Source: Carettochelys insculpta
Lineage: Eukaryota; Chordata; Testudines; Carettochelyidae
Direction: 5' to 3'
Assembly: GCF_033958435.1 (NCBI RefSeq)
Contig: NC_134152.1
Location: 26,138,001 to 26,202,000, forward strand
DNA: 64,000 nt
Both the position numbers and the translations under genes were made by a program. The notes under the pieces are model-generated. The model saw only the letters and a program-made list of their open reading frames with translations, had not been told where the DNA came from and made no database searches. Positions 26,001-38,000 of this stretch are shown one piece after another (position 1 is the stretch's first letter; the number at the start of each line of letters is the position of its first letter).

Positions 26001-29000
26001 CCACTTTTGTATGTGGATGTGGTCTGTTAACAGACGTTCTGCTGGAAGATCTCTTCCGACAGCAACTTCTGTTGACAGATCACTGTAGTGTAGACGTAGC
26101 CTCTGGGTACACAGTTGGCCAAAAATATCTTCTTCTTTATCTCTTTTTGTGGTGGTACAAATTAGGCCTGTCTTACAGCACAGAGTTAGACTGATATAAG
26201 TCACGAAGCAATTGCACAAGTGTCTACACTTAAATTTTTCCTCCAACTGATGTAATTACCCTGTTAAAGTGATGGCATAAATCCACATCTATGAATGGCA
26301 TTGAGCCACGATTGACCTACTGAGATAGATGCAGTGCAAGTACAGACATTGAATGACATATGTCGGTCCTGACAGTACTCTTAACAGTTGTCTCTCAATG
26401 CCTAATAGTGACACATTCGGCCGCACAGTGAACTTCACATCCACAAGGTCACAGAGACTGGAAGCGATCATCCCACTTAAAATACCCTGACACTATTTTT
26501 GAAATGTCTTTTCTTGGTTGCCTAGCTTGGTGAGCACATCTAGCAGTTCTCCTGTATTGTGTGTAACTGACCGACTAATCATTCTAGCTCTGTGTACTAG
26601 ACATGCTCCTGCATACAGTACACAAGAGAAACTGGATCTTCTGGTCTGGTGAAAAGAAGAGAACATGCAAACACAGCTACCAACCAGCCATAGAAACCTC
26701 GACATCTGTGAAATAATTGCGTGGGGATTGTGGGCAACTGTGTATGACAGCAATCAGGAGTGCCACGTGGAAGTGAAGAAACTGCACCAGGCATACCACA
26801 AGGCTGAAAAGGCTAACGTTTAATCTGGTGTTGAGCTGCGGATGCTCTGCTGCTATGCTTGGCAGAGTTCTCACCGGCACCCTGCAGACAACCACAGATA
26901 TACCTCCAAAGGAGCCTGAGACAGACACTTGCTGTGAACAATGAGGAGGAGAGGGGAGACACTACAGGGTCTCAGTCCAGCTTTGCCACGAAGCCAACAT
27001 TTATTCGAGACTCCACTGCTGTATGACCAGTCCCATCAGCCAACCACCAGTGAACCTGTGAAGGGAAAGTGCCTTGGGTAAGTGTGTACATGAATTGTTC
27101 TTTACAGTGTTTAAACTTAACGGTGAACATCAGGCCAGCCCCGAGTACGTAAGACATAGGTATAGTGTGTATCACTGTCATTATTTGATTCTTATGAGAA
27201 GAGGTATCAATACAACAAACAGAGGTTGAGTTGGTGTCTGCATTTCACTTCACTGTTGGGTTAGGTGGGGTAGGAGGAAAGATGGAGCAGTTTATGTACA
27301 TAGCAATGCCCCTTGTATCCTCCTGAGAGATCTCAATGACACTTTCATGGACATAGTCTGCAGTTATCCCACAAAGGCTCCTTGGAATGGCTGACTCTTT
27401 TTTATTCCTCCATGATAGGACACTTACCACACAACTCTTCGAGGAGTTCTGCTGGCACAGTTGCATTAAACAAGTTAGTGATAAGTGAACCTATGTGGCT
27501 TTGGAATGCCAGCTGCAGCTGTGCTCTCTAGGTCTTTGTTGCACTCAGAAGTGAGATCATCTAAAACCACTACTGCCTGTTGAAAACAGTGCCAATGTTT
27601 AGCGTGGTTGTTCTAAACTCATATCCATTGAGAAACAGATTAAAATTTTTGTTTCATGCAATCAAAAAATATTTGTGCCTGCCTCCCCCGCACTTCTTTT
27701 GCCCCCGGTGAGCCATATGCACCATGAGGCTGGCAATCTGTACTGTGCAGAGGTTCTATGAAGCTGAAATGTCGTAAGCATGTCTTTAAAAAATTAATGG
27801 GAATAAAGGAAGGGCATTTTGAAACTTGTAACTTTCTATTGTAACTGTACATCTGATGATGCATATGTTTATTTCATCTGTAGCTGCTGCCACTGTGGCC
27901 CCATCCACACCATTAGAACTCTCAGGAGGAGAAGAAAGAAGAGGGCTAATGAGATCCTGAAAGCCAGTGTTACATCAGACAGCAAACAAAATGCCTGCCT
28001 AGTCAAAATGCAGCTGGCATGGAGAGGGACAGAGAGGACTGAAGAAAATGGAGAAAGACTCAATCCCAGAGGGAAAAGGAAAGAGCTTCTCAGGCAGCAA
28101 ACACAAATGCTGCAGACTCTGGCTGGCCTACAAATTCAGTAATCACCAGCTCATCACTCTTTACAGTCTCTGGAAAGCTGCATGGTAACAGCTTTGTGTA
28201 CACCTCAACATTCCACGTGGCATCTTGGGCCCCATCCATACTGCTACCACTCCAAGCCAGTGGACAGTATGGAAAACTACAGTTTTTCATATACGCTGTC
28301 CTGAGAGAGGCATATTTGCTTTGTGTATAATCAGAGCAGACCATATTTGTGCACTGAAATGGACTGAAATGTTTGTTGCCTTTCTAATTTTAAAATTTTG
28401 CCCATTAATATATGTAAGAAGTTTGTGTTGCATTGTCCTTTATGTGCAAGTAGGTTATTTTGCACCATTTTTGTCACTCAATGCATTATATGTATGTTTA
28501 AATAAACGCAGTTCGCAACTCCCACTGCAAAAAGTGTGCTGGTACTCAAGCACACAGTATGTATAAGTTGATGGCGCCACAGAATTCATAGGTTCACCAG
28601 AATACCTAGTCATAGGTGTAAATCTACAGCACAAAGCATGTAATTCATAAGTCCACTAAAATAGAATATCTATGAATGTACCCTAACATTATACATTCCT
28701 AACCACCCCTACTGATTCAGGGATTCAGCACATTAACATGACTGGCCATTAAAGTGTTCTTTCACTGTTTTCCAAAACCCCATAGCTCCACGTTATACTT
28801 GTGTGCCCTCTGGTCAGCAGCTTTTTTCCTTTGCCTCAGAGATGTTACACATGGCATAAGCAAGCAGCTGGAACTATTGGGATAACTTTCTCACTGAAAA
28901 TCAGTATTGGGAGTAAACGCACTAGTGTTCCTTCAATCTACCAAACGCACATTCAGCTTTCCTGTTTGTGGTGAGCTGGCAGTTAAATATTTCCTCCATG

Positions 29001-32000
29001 TTGTGCTGTTTTTTCAAGAATCATAGGAATTAAGAGTTAGGCAAGGTTCTCTGCTATTCTGTTGCCATTTCATTATTGACAATGGTAACCTTTTTGGTTG
29101 GAAAAGAATAATGGTTTTTAATTTCCTGAATAGGCCTGTGTGTTTTAAAGCTGTGAATACCTTCCCCAACTAGCCCCATTGGTACCAATGGCACATCCCT
29201 GTGGATTTATCAACACTTTCATAGCCATAAAAAAGTAGCCTTTTCTGTTGATGTATTTTGTGGCAAGGTGGACTGGTCCCAAAGTAGGGATGTGCATGCC
29301 AACTATCACATACAGATTTGTAGAGTTTTTTTTCTCTTATGATGCTATAAGGGTGTAATGTTAGTTTGTGATGTCTCTTCTATAGCTGTTATAGTTATCA
29401 CCCCACTGCAGTTGCGAACACCACTATGGCAAATCCATCTTTTGTCCTGTACATGGCTGAGTCAGTCCTGCATAGCAGGACACAATTAATGACCCCCCAC
29501 TACAGATTTTCTCGCTCCAAAACTATTTCCCACTGATCAGTAAAAATCTACCATTGCTAGCCTCCAGGTGTGAGACCCATTCACTTCTGAATTCTCAGTG
29601 CAGCTCATACTCTGGTGCCCCTGCACTGCCAGGCAGAGCCAGTCTTGGCGCACAGATCCACACGTGACCTCTCATATAGATAGATGTCTACCAGGGATGG
29701 TTTAGACTGTACTTAGTCCTGCCCTTAGGGCAGGGGGCTGGACTCGATCGCCTCTCGAGGTCCCTTCCAGTCCTAGAATTCTATGATTTTGAAAGTTCTG
29801 CAGCTACTGCATTTCCTCCTAAGCCTGCATTAATCGTCTCATCAATCAGTGCTCATTTTTGGGACCGAGAAGGAGCACTCCGTTTTCTGCAGCTGCTCCG
29901 TGTCCACCACCACCATCCTTAAATTGTTTTTTATTATGTCCCTTAAAACACTAAGATGAAATCATCATATCTTCATGTGTTGTAGTTTTTCATGTATGTC
30001 TGCAGATACTGACAGACCTTTATTCCTGTGTGTGCATGATTCATAAGGACTGTGCAGGTTCCTTTCATTTGTCAGAGGTGGCAGATGCAGAAAAGGGCAG
30101 TGTGGGTTTGTGGGGTTCTTAAAAGCACAAAAATTAGGGGATATGGGTAGTGGTATAGGATGGAGAAAGTAGGGATTTGATCACTAGCTCCCAAAGGATA
30201 CTGCATGATTCATTCCTACACCACAGCACACTGCAAACATTTCCCAAAAAAAGATTTTAGCTACATGGCAGCATGTTTGGCATTACCTGTGGTGCACTCT
30301 GAATGGACGCAAGCTCTCCTGAGTACATGCAGAATAAACATAAGCAACCAAGTATGCACAAGCAGTTTAACTGTACTAACACTGGCAACTGTATGTTGCT
30401 GTAACTTGCATCAACCAGAGTCTATAAACCATGGCCTTATGCATCAGCCTCTAGTTGACTGTTAAGTAATTGCGATAGACTTGCTAGTTTTGTTATTTAG
30501 AAACGCAGGTATTCCTTTTCCTAAATAAGTAGCCGTATTGCATGCATTAAAGAAATGTAATGGAAATTGTGTTTCCCTGTATGGTCTGTAATGCCTGCCA
30601 AACTATCCTTTCCTGGAAGCAGAGGAATACTCAAAATATAAAATATGACCTAATGGGGAGAAGAAAGAGACTTACAGAAACACCATTCAGAGTAACCTAA
30701 TGTCATGGTCATAGTCTACCTCTCATCAAAAAGTGACTAATGTATCATAAAGATACTAGGCTCCAAAGATTCTGTGATATAGTGTAATTTTATTAAAAGT
30801 TTGTATGCCATCTTAGTTAATGAAGATTATTGAATGCATGTATCTCTAATACAAAGCCTGTTTTCTTTTTTCCACATTATCTCTCTTCCCTTATCTGTAG
30901 CAAGCACGCATTATTGTAAATAATGCATTGAAACTCTATTCTCAAGACAAGACTGGTATGGTGGACTTTGCTTTAGAATCTGGAGGTAAATATAACAGAA
31001 GAGCTATAAACAGATCAATCTGCTATTTGCAGCAATGTAATTTGAGTTGCCAGTTTTTACAGTAATTCAAAAATTTATTTCAGCGTGACAAACAGTAAGG
31101 ATATTATACATCTTATATTATTTTGTTTAGTTGGACGCTTAACATATATGTTAACAGTATGCCCCAGAAGAGTGCAAACACACTTAATTCTGAACTTCTG
31201 GTTCCACCGTGGAAGCACACTGATATATTTAAAGTAAGGCAGTACAGCACAAGTTTGAAGAAGCTCTTTAAAAGAGAGTGCCAACGGATAGTTGAGTGAG
31301 AATAGCTATTTTATTGAGGTGAGGATGTATGTAATATATGGACACAGATATAGTGAAAAAGTACCAACCTGTTCAGTTTTTTTTAAACCTCTTTTTCAAA
31401 AACACATTTTCATTTCAAACTGAAAATAATACTTCCTGAGAAACATGCTACTATTTGAAAAGCTTCCTTAATGAAAAACTATGTAATCTGGAGACAGGAT
31501 GCTCACATTAAAATAGCAATGCTTAAGGGAAAGTTACTAGAATTTGACAATATTTAGCTATTTGTTTGAAAAAAAAATTGTGTGTTTAATTTGGAACAGT
31601 ACCTTACTGAAAGCAAGGCTAGTTACTGGCTGAAAAATGAAGCACTTCATTGTTTAAGTTTGAACCTGACTTTTTTCTTTTTGAGGTGGCAGCATTCTGA
31701 GTACTCGCTGTTCTGAGACCTACGAGACCAAAACAGCACTAATTAGTCTCTTTGGAATTCCTTTGTGGTATTTCTCACAGTCTCCCAGAGTGGTAATCCA
31801 GGTAATTAAAAGCAGAATATACATAAAATCCTATTATTTATTTCTATTTCTGAAGCACCAAATCTTGGACTAGGACCCTATTGTGCTAGGAAAGTTGTGT
31901 TTTAAAGCTACATTGTCAAGAATTTTTCTTGAAGCCAAAAATGCACTCAGAACTTCCATTTTTGCTGAAAAAGGAACCCTGTGCACCAAGCCTGCACAAG

Positions 32001-35000
32001 GCCTAGCCTCCATTTAAATCATATTTAAGCCCAACTTGGTGGATTTAAATGGGATTAAAGAGGTATGTAGACCTTGTCCAAGGAAAATTCACCCTAAAAT
32101 GAGAGAAGTAAGAACAGGCCAGCACTCTTAAATGTCACTAGTGGTTAAGGATGCCTCAATTTTAAGTTGTGTAGCTTGAAACATCTAAAAGACAGTCTGG
32201 TTTTCAGAATATCTGGGCGTGTAGCCTGCAAAATGGATAGCTCTTTATAGAGAATCAATTTCAGCAGTGAAGATCTTAAATCACTTTTGTGAGTCTTGGC
32301 TGCATGGAGATGGAGAATGTGAGGGAAGTTCCATTGTCTGTCTGATTCGTGTGTCGGGGGAGGTCAGTCCAAACACATCTTCACTTTTCTTCTTGTTGAG
32401 GTATAACAATCTGTTGACAGACTGCTTTTGACAGCAGCACAGTGTAGACAGTTCTGTTGGCAGAGAGGGCTTCCGGTTGCCGGGCAGCCCTCTTTGCAGA
32501 GCTGCCATTTTGCTTTCCGGCACCAGAGGCCAGTGCAGTCTGTCCTGTCATCAAAGCAAGTTGTGTGTAGATGCACTCCGACGGAGGTTCTGTCGAGATT
32601 TCCCTGTCGACAGTAACTTCTGTTGACAGATACTTCTAGTGTAGACATAGCCATAGAGCTGTGAAGTGCAGTGTAAAGTGTCTCAGTGCTGGGAGCTGTG
32701 CTCCTCATGGAGGTGGTTTACCTAGAGTGCTTGGAGAGCTGTCTCCCTGTGCTGGTGCTGTGACCACACTGCAGTGTATCATGTTAAACTTGGGAGTGTA
32801 GACAAAGCATAGAAAGCTGGGCTGAGGAGCTGGCTTTAATTACCGATTGTTGGTATAATCACAAGATCTGAAATATGCTAGCAGTAATATGATGGAGAAG
32901 GAATAATGTGGCACTGCCATTATTTTCCACTGTTAGAATTATAGAGCAAACACAAAACAATGAATCCTCTGCAGCTCTAGTCTAAAATATTTTTCACCTA
33001 CTATCAGTGGGGATAGAAATAAAGCTTCCTTTTGTCCGTGCTGAGTTTCAGTTGACAGCTCGTGGACATTTGCCTGGAGATGTTGGAAAGACTAGGCTAA
33101 GAGATTTAGTCTGGGTGCAGCAGGGCAGATCCAGAGCTGAGGGATTCTGTATTAGCAGTTCTTAATGCAGGATCTGACTTCTATTGATGGTGGTGATGAT
33201 GATGATAAAGCATTTAAGCTGCTTTTGTAGGTAAGTGTTAATAACTTGTCCTTTTCTTAGAGTTCTGAGGAGCAGAGCCCAGGACGATCCCTCCTGTCTG
33301 CCCCAGACCCCATTCCTGCTCTGCCCCTCCCCGCCCCTTGTTCCACCCCATCTCCCAAGGTGAGCAATGTGGTCCAGGGGATAAGCCAGAGAGCATAAGG
33401 CTTGCAGCAGGGTTCAGGTTCACCCCCACAGTCACCAGTGGTCATGAGAAGTGGAATGACCTGGTGCCAGCTCCCTCCACTCTGCCAGCTCCCAGCCACA
33501 TAGCTACACATGCTGCAATCAGTGAGTGTGGGGGTGGTTCCGCCCCTTGCCCCAAGACTCCTCCACTGAGCAATGCAGCAGTAAGCTGGGCAAGCAGAGC
33601 AAACTGGGGATGGATCATTCTGCTTCCCGCTGGTGCTGGTGACTTCAGGGGTGGGCCCAGCCTAACTAAACCCTTGGGCTGCCCAAGGCCTTATAGGGAC
33701 TCCCACCCAAAGTGCAGGGCTCAGGGTGGCTTCCTTGAACCACCTAATGAATGGGACAGTTCTGGTGAGGAGCTTATATGTGTATTTTTAAAGAGTGCAA
33801 GTTAGGTTTCAGTGATGAGTTAATAAGCACAGGATCAGGTAAGTGTGTGACTAGTTAATATCTGGTGAATTGTTAAAGCAGGAAGAACTTTATTATGGAG
33901 CCTTAATTTGTTTGGTCTTTCAATTAAAGTTGGATTCCAGACAAATTATTAAGATTTAGAATTTGTTTAGGGAAAAGCTTTGGAAACCATAAAGGCCAGA
34001 TATTTGCTATCTAGTGCAATTGTGGCTCTTCAGAGTACTGGTTAGACCTCCCTGGTCCAACACCCTTGGGATCTTACTGGTCCCAAACAAGGGAGTTTGT
34101 CAGATCAGGGGAGGTCCAGTCTCTGTGCTAGGGTGGGGAGGAGGGCACCAGTGTCCCTGCTGGCTCCCATCCTAGCTACCAGGCTCTGCAGGCCTGTCTG
34201 CTATGCCTGCTGCCCCCACATCTTCCACTGCTCTGTGGGCCCCACTGGCTTCTCTAACTCTGGCTCAGTGGATTGCCAGCTTGCCAGAACAGCTCCATTC
34301 CTAGCAGCCCTGCAGGCTGCAAGCCTTCTGTACCACCAACATCATCTGCCACTGGGGCTCTATGGTCCAGCAACATCTGTAATTCTGCTGGACCCACAGC
34401 TGTTGTTGGACCAGAGGCGTAGAGCCTGTAGTCCCACTGACTCAAAAATAAAAAGCACAAGGTGTGGTGTTAAGTGGTTTGTAGTATGAAGACATTATTT
34501 CCAAGCTCTTTGAAGAAGGGATTGTCTTGCAAACTCCAAAGCCATGTGGTAATGTACTTTAGGGTTTTTACTGTGAGGTTCTGAATTGTAACATGCATAG
34601 TGTGAAGCCAGGAGAACATTGCCTGTTTCTGCAGGGCCCTCTTGTATTGTACAGGATGGGTCCTCCTAAACACTCATTTAAAATAACTATAACCATTTGA
34701 TGTTTTACTTCCCTTCTTATTTTCTATGTTGTCGCTTGCTTGTGGGCTTGCTTGCTATCTGTGTTGCTTTATTACTTATTTTTACTGTTCTACTTGTGCA
34801 GTATTAATCGGATTAAGAATTGACATTCCAGGGAAATTGTATAAGCCTTTTACAGCCTGTTCCAGTACCAGAAAATATTAATTTAATATTTTCAATCAGA
34901 GCATGATTATTTCCGGTTGACTCATAGATTTCTGTAGCATATTAAAGCTGAGCTGTTTGTGCAAATAACATGCATGCAAGAAGGAAAGTTTTGTGGACTC

Positions 35001-38000
35001 CAAAAGTCTACAGCATGCTCGAGTTTTGTCAGATTTTTCATTTTTGAGAGCAGCTTTCCACGAATATTTAGTTTTTAGACTGCTGTGTATTTTTTGTGTA
35101 TTTTATGTAATGGCCATGACTTTGTTTTATTTATATAGCTGTTTTCAGTGTGACATGTTTTGATGAGTTCACTAGCTTGAGTTGTTAGAAAAGATGATAA
35201 AATAACAGGAAATCCAAGGGCAGTGTTAATTTATTTAATATGAAATTAAATAAAAAGAAAATTATCTTCAACGGTGTACCTTGTTAATTATCCCTTGATT
35301 AAATAGTCTTTATTCCATATCGCTGAACTGTTTAGAAATTATATATGGTATCTAAGCTTTTTGTTCATATTGGTGGTTTATCCAAAAACATGAGCTAGCT
35401 GTTATTGGGTGTTCTACATAACAAAATTCAATATGAATGGAAAGTATTAGTGGGAACGTTGTCCAGTACTATTCAGTGTGTTCATGAATGACTTGGATAA
35501 TGGGAAGGAGAACATGCTTATAAACGTTGCGGATGACACTTAGCTCAGAGGAGTTGCAAGCATTTTGGAGATATGGACTTGATTTCAAAAGAACCTTGAC
35601 AAATTGGAGAATTGACCTTAATTCAATAGGATGAAATTTAGTAAAGGTAAATGTAGAGACCTTCCCTTGGAAAGCAGGATCAGGGTGCAGAGGGTTTGGG
35701 TTAAATGGGGCAGAAGAAGAAGGAGGGAGAAGCTGGGGTGCCAAAGGCAGGGTCTGGCAGGGAGGTGCTTACCTATGCAGCTCTGGCCAGCAGGTCCCTT
35801 TGGCAGGTCCCTCAAAGCGGTTGGCTGTGGGAGAGCATGCGCTTCTCTGAGCGCTGAGGTGGGTGGGAGAAGGTTTTTGGCATTACCCTCACTACTAGCA
35901 CAATCTCACAGTTCTTATGTATTGGTTTCTGGCCAACAGAAGTAGCAAGATTGTGCTGGGGTCAGGAGCGGTGCCTGACTCCTCTCCCCCTGACAATGGC
36001 ACACAGAGAAACACATGCTCCTGGCAGCTCTGAGCGGCAGGTAGGGAGGGGCTAGGCAGGGTGCCAGCCCAAGGCTCCAGTGGCTTGGTGGGCCAGATCC
36101 AATCTGCAGGCAATATTTTTCCCACTGTTCCTCTAGTGTATGTTTGCTGAAATTTTTGAATCATGAAATGTCTGCTCAACTATTGTAGAAAAATGAGAAT
36201 TGATATATTCTGACCTTAAAGCTGATATTGCAGAGAAGGAATATCCGATTGCCTCTGAACAATTATTTGATCTGCTAATTTACTTAAACAGAGTTGTTTT
36301 TCATGTAACAGGGTACAAAGTAGAATCAGTGGCATAACCTAATCAAACTGAATTTTAATGACTCATAATTCATTTGTGCATTTTACCAATATGTTCAATA
36401 TTTATTTGCTCCCTTACTCTCTCTTTAGCCTGACATGTACCCTGGAAACTGCTGGGCATTCAAAGGATCACAGGGATACCTTGTAGTTAGACTTTCTATG
36501 ATGATCTACCCAACAGCCTTTACCTTAGAACATATACCAAAAACTCTTTCACCGACAGGAAATATCACAAGTGCTCCAAAAGATTTCTCAGTATATGTAA
36601 GTCTTTCTGTGATTAAAATTAAGGTATTAAGTGAGTTTGCTTTGTTCAGATAATTTGAGTGGAACCACTGATCACAATTTTAAAAAGTTTAGTGTAAAAA
36701 ACTCAGATTTATATTTATTGCTCTTAAATATATCTCCTTTTTATAAAGTGTTTTAAGATCTATGAATGAGGCCGTATAAGGGCTAAATGTTTTTAAAAAC
36801 TTCTGATGTATTTGTTTTACCAATCTAGTTTACAGATAAGTGCATTAAAGCAAAATAATCAAAACTTATTTTGGTATTATGGTTACCTAAAATGAGCTTC
36901 AAGCCCAATCACTTTACTTTCATAAAAGGAATGGATCATGATCCTTTCAGGCACTGTCATACAACAGTAATCCACAGCTACATGGCATAAATGTGGTCTA
37001 CTTTGACCTCTGGAAACTTTTGCTTTCATTTCCAGTTGACCTAAAATATGCAAAATAATGAGAATTGGTACCCTCCCAGTCTTCCTCAATGTTACTCTTT
37101 CCTGGTCCCACCTTTTCTTCCATTCTCGTTATTCCTAAACAACCTTTATTTTCTACACAACTATAGCCAGTGGTTGCACTGCCCTCCCCAGTTAAGAATG
37201 TGATACCCTACTGAATTGATTGTCTGTCTGAAATTTGAAAACAGAAATAATACAGCTTAACTCTTGTTGATAGGGTCTAGAAGATGAATATCAGGAAGAA
37301 GGCACCCTTCTAGGACAGTATGTTTATGACCAAGGAGGAGAGTCACTACAGATGTTTCAAGTGACGGTAGGCCCACATTAACAGAAAATATATAGCTGTT
37401 ATTGCCAAAGCCACTTGACTTTGCCTCTTGCAGTAATAGCAGTATTGCTTTGATACATTTGAGAGTGAAAGTAATTAGCAGTGTGGTAGTATGGCAAATG
37501 TTAGTGTTCTCAAAAGTGATTCTGATTTAACTCTTGCACTGATAACTTCAGTAATTTAATGGAGTTACTCCTGATTTACACCACTGCAAATTAAAAATCA
37601 TTCTGGCATTTTTATTTTTACCTTTCATAAAATATGTATAAAGAAGAATGTCTTTCGGCACCAGGAATTTGCAATATCCAGATTAGTCCAACAGACACAG
37701 TTAAACATATTCTACCATACGGTGGGCTAGATCATTAATTTTCATGCAGTAAAACCATAGCATTGTTCGTCTGAAATTCTCTGTTCAGGACAGACATTGT
37801 AACTTATTTTAAACTTTTTTCAGCTATAAAAATCTTATTCCTGCTTTCAGTCCTTTAAATAAAAACGTTAAGAATTTTTCTGCTTCACTTACATCCCCAA
37901 TATAAGATGGGATGTCAAGCAAAGACGGTGATAATGGGATACCTTGTGTAGCTTGAAAGAGATTATTCATAAATTATGACTTGCTTTTCAGTATATAACT

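Larger units (their letters stand above)
26165..30430. mobile_element. Degenerate PIF/Harbinger transposon region (approximate limits)
   Basis: The left part (26165 on) has the AGTGTCTACACTTAAATTT motif near 26218, common at reptilian Harbinger-type ends. A lysine/arginine-rich frame at 27889-28140 (+) resembles the tail of the Myb-like accessory protein. A transposase relic runs on the minus strand at about 28740-30430. A CR1 3' end (29691-29788) and an 82-bp filler (29309-29390) interrupt it. I could not find a matching right terminus, so limits are provisional. Confidence 0.55.

Noticed and set aside
33238..33805. 155-codon frame in a GC-rich SUN1 intron segment
   Set aside because: No matching phase or splice sites, and SUN1 is complete without it.
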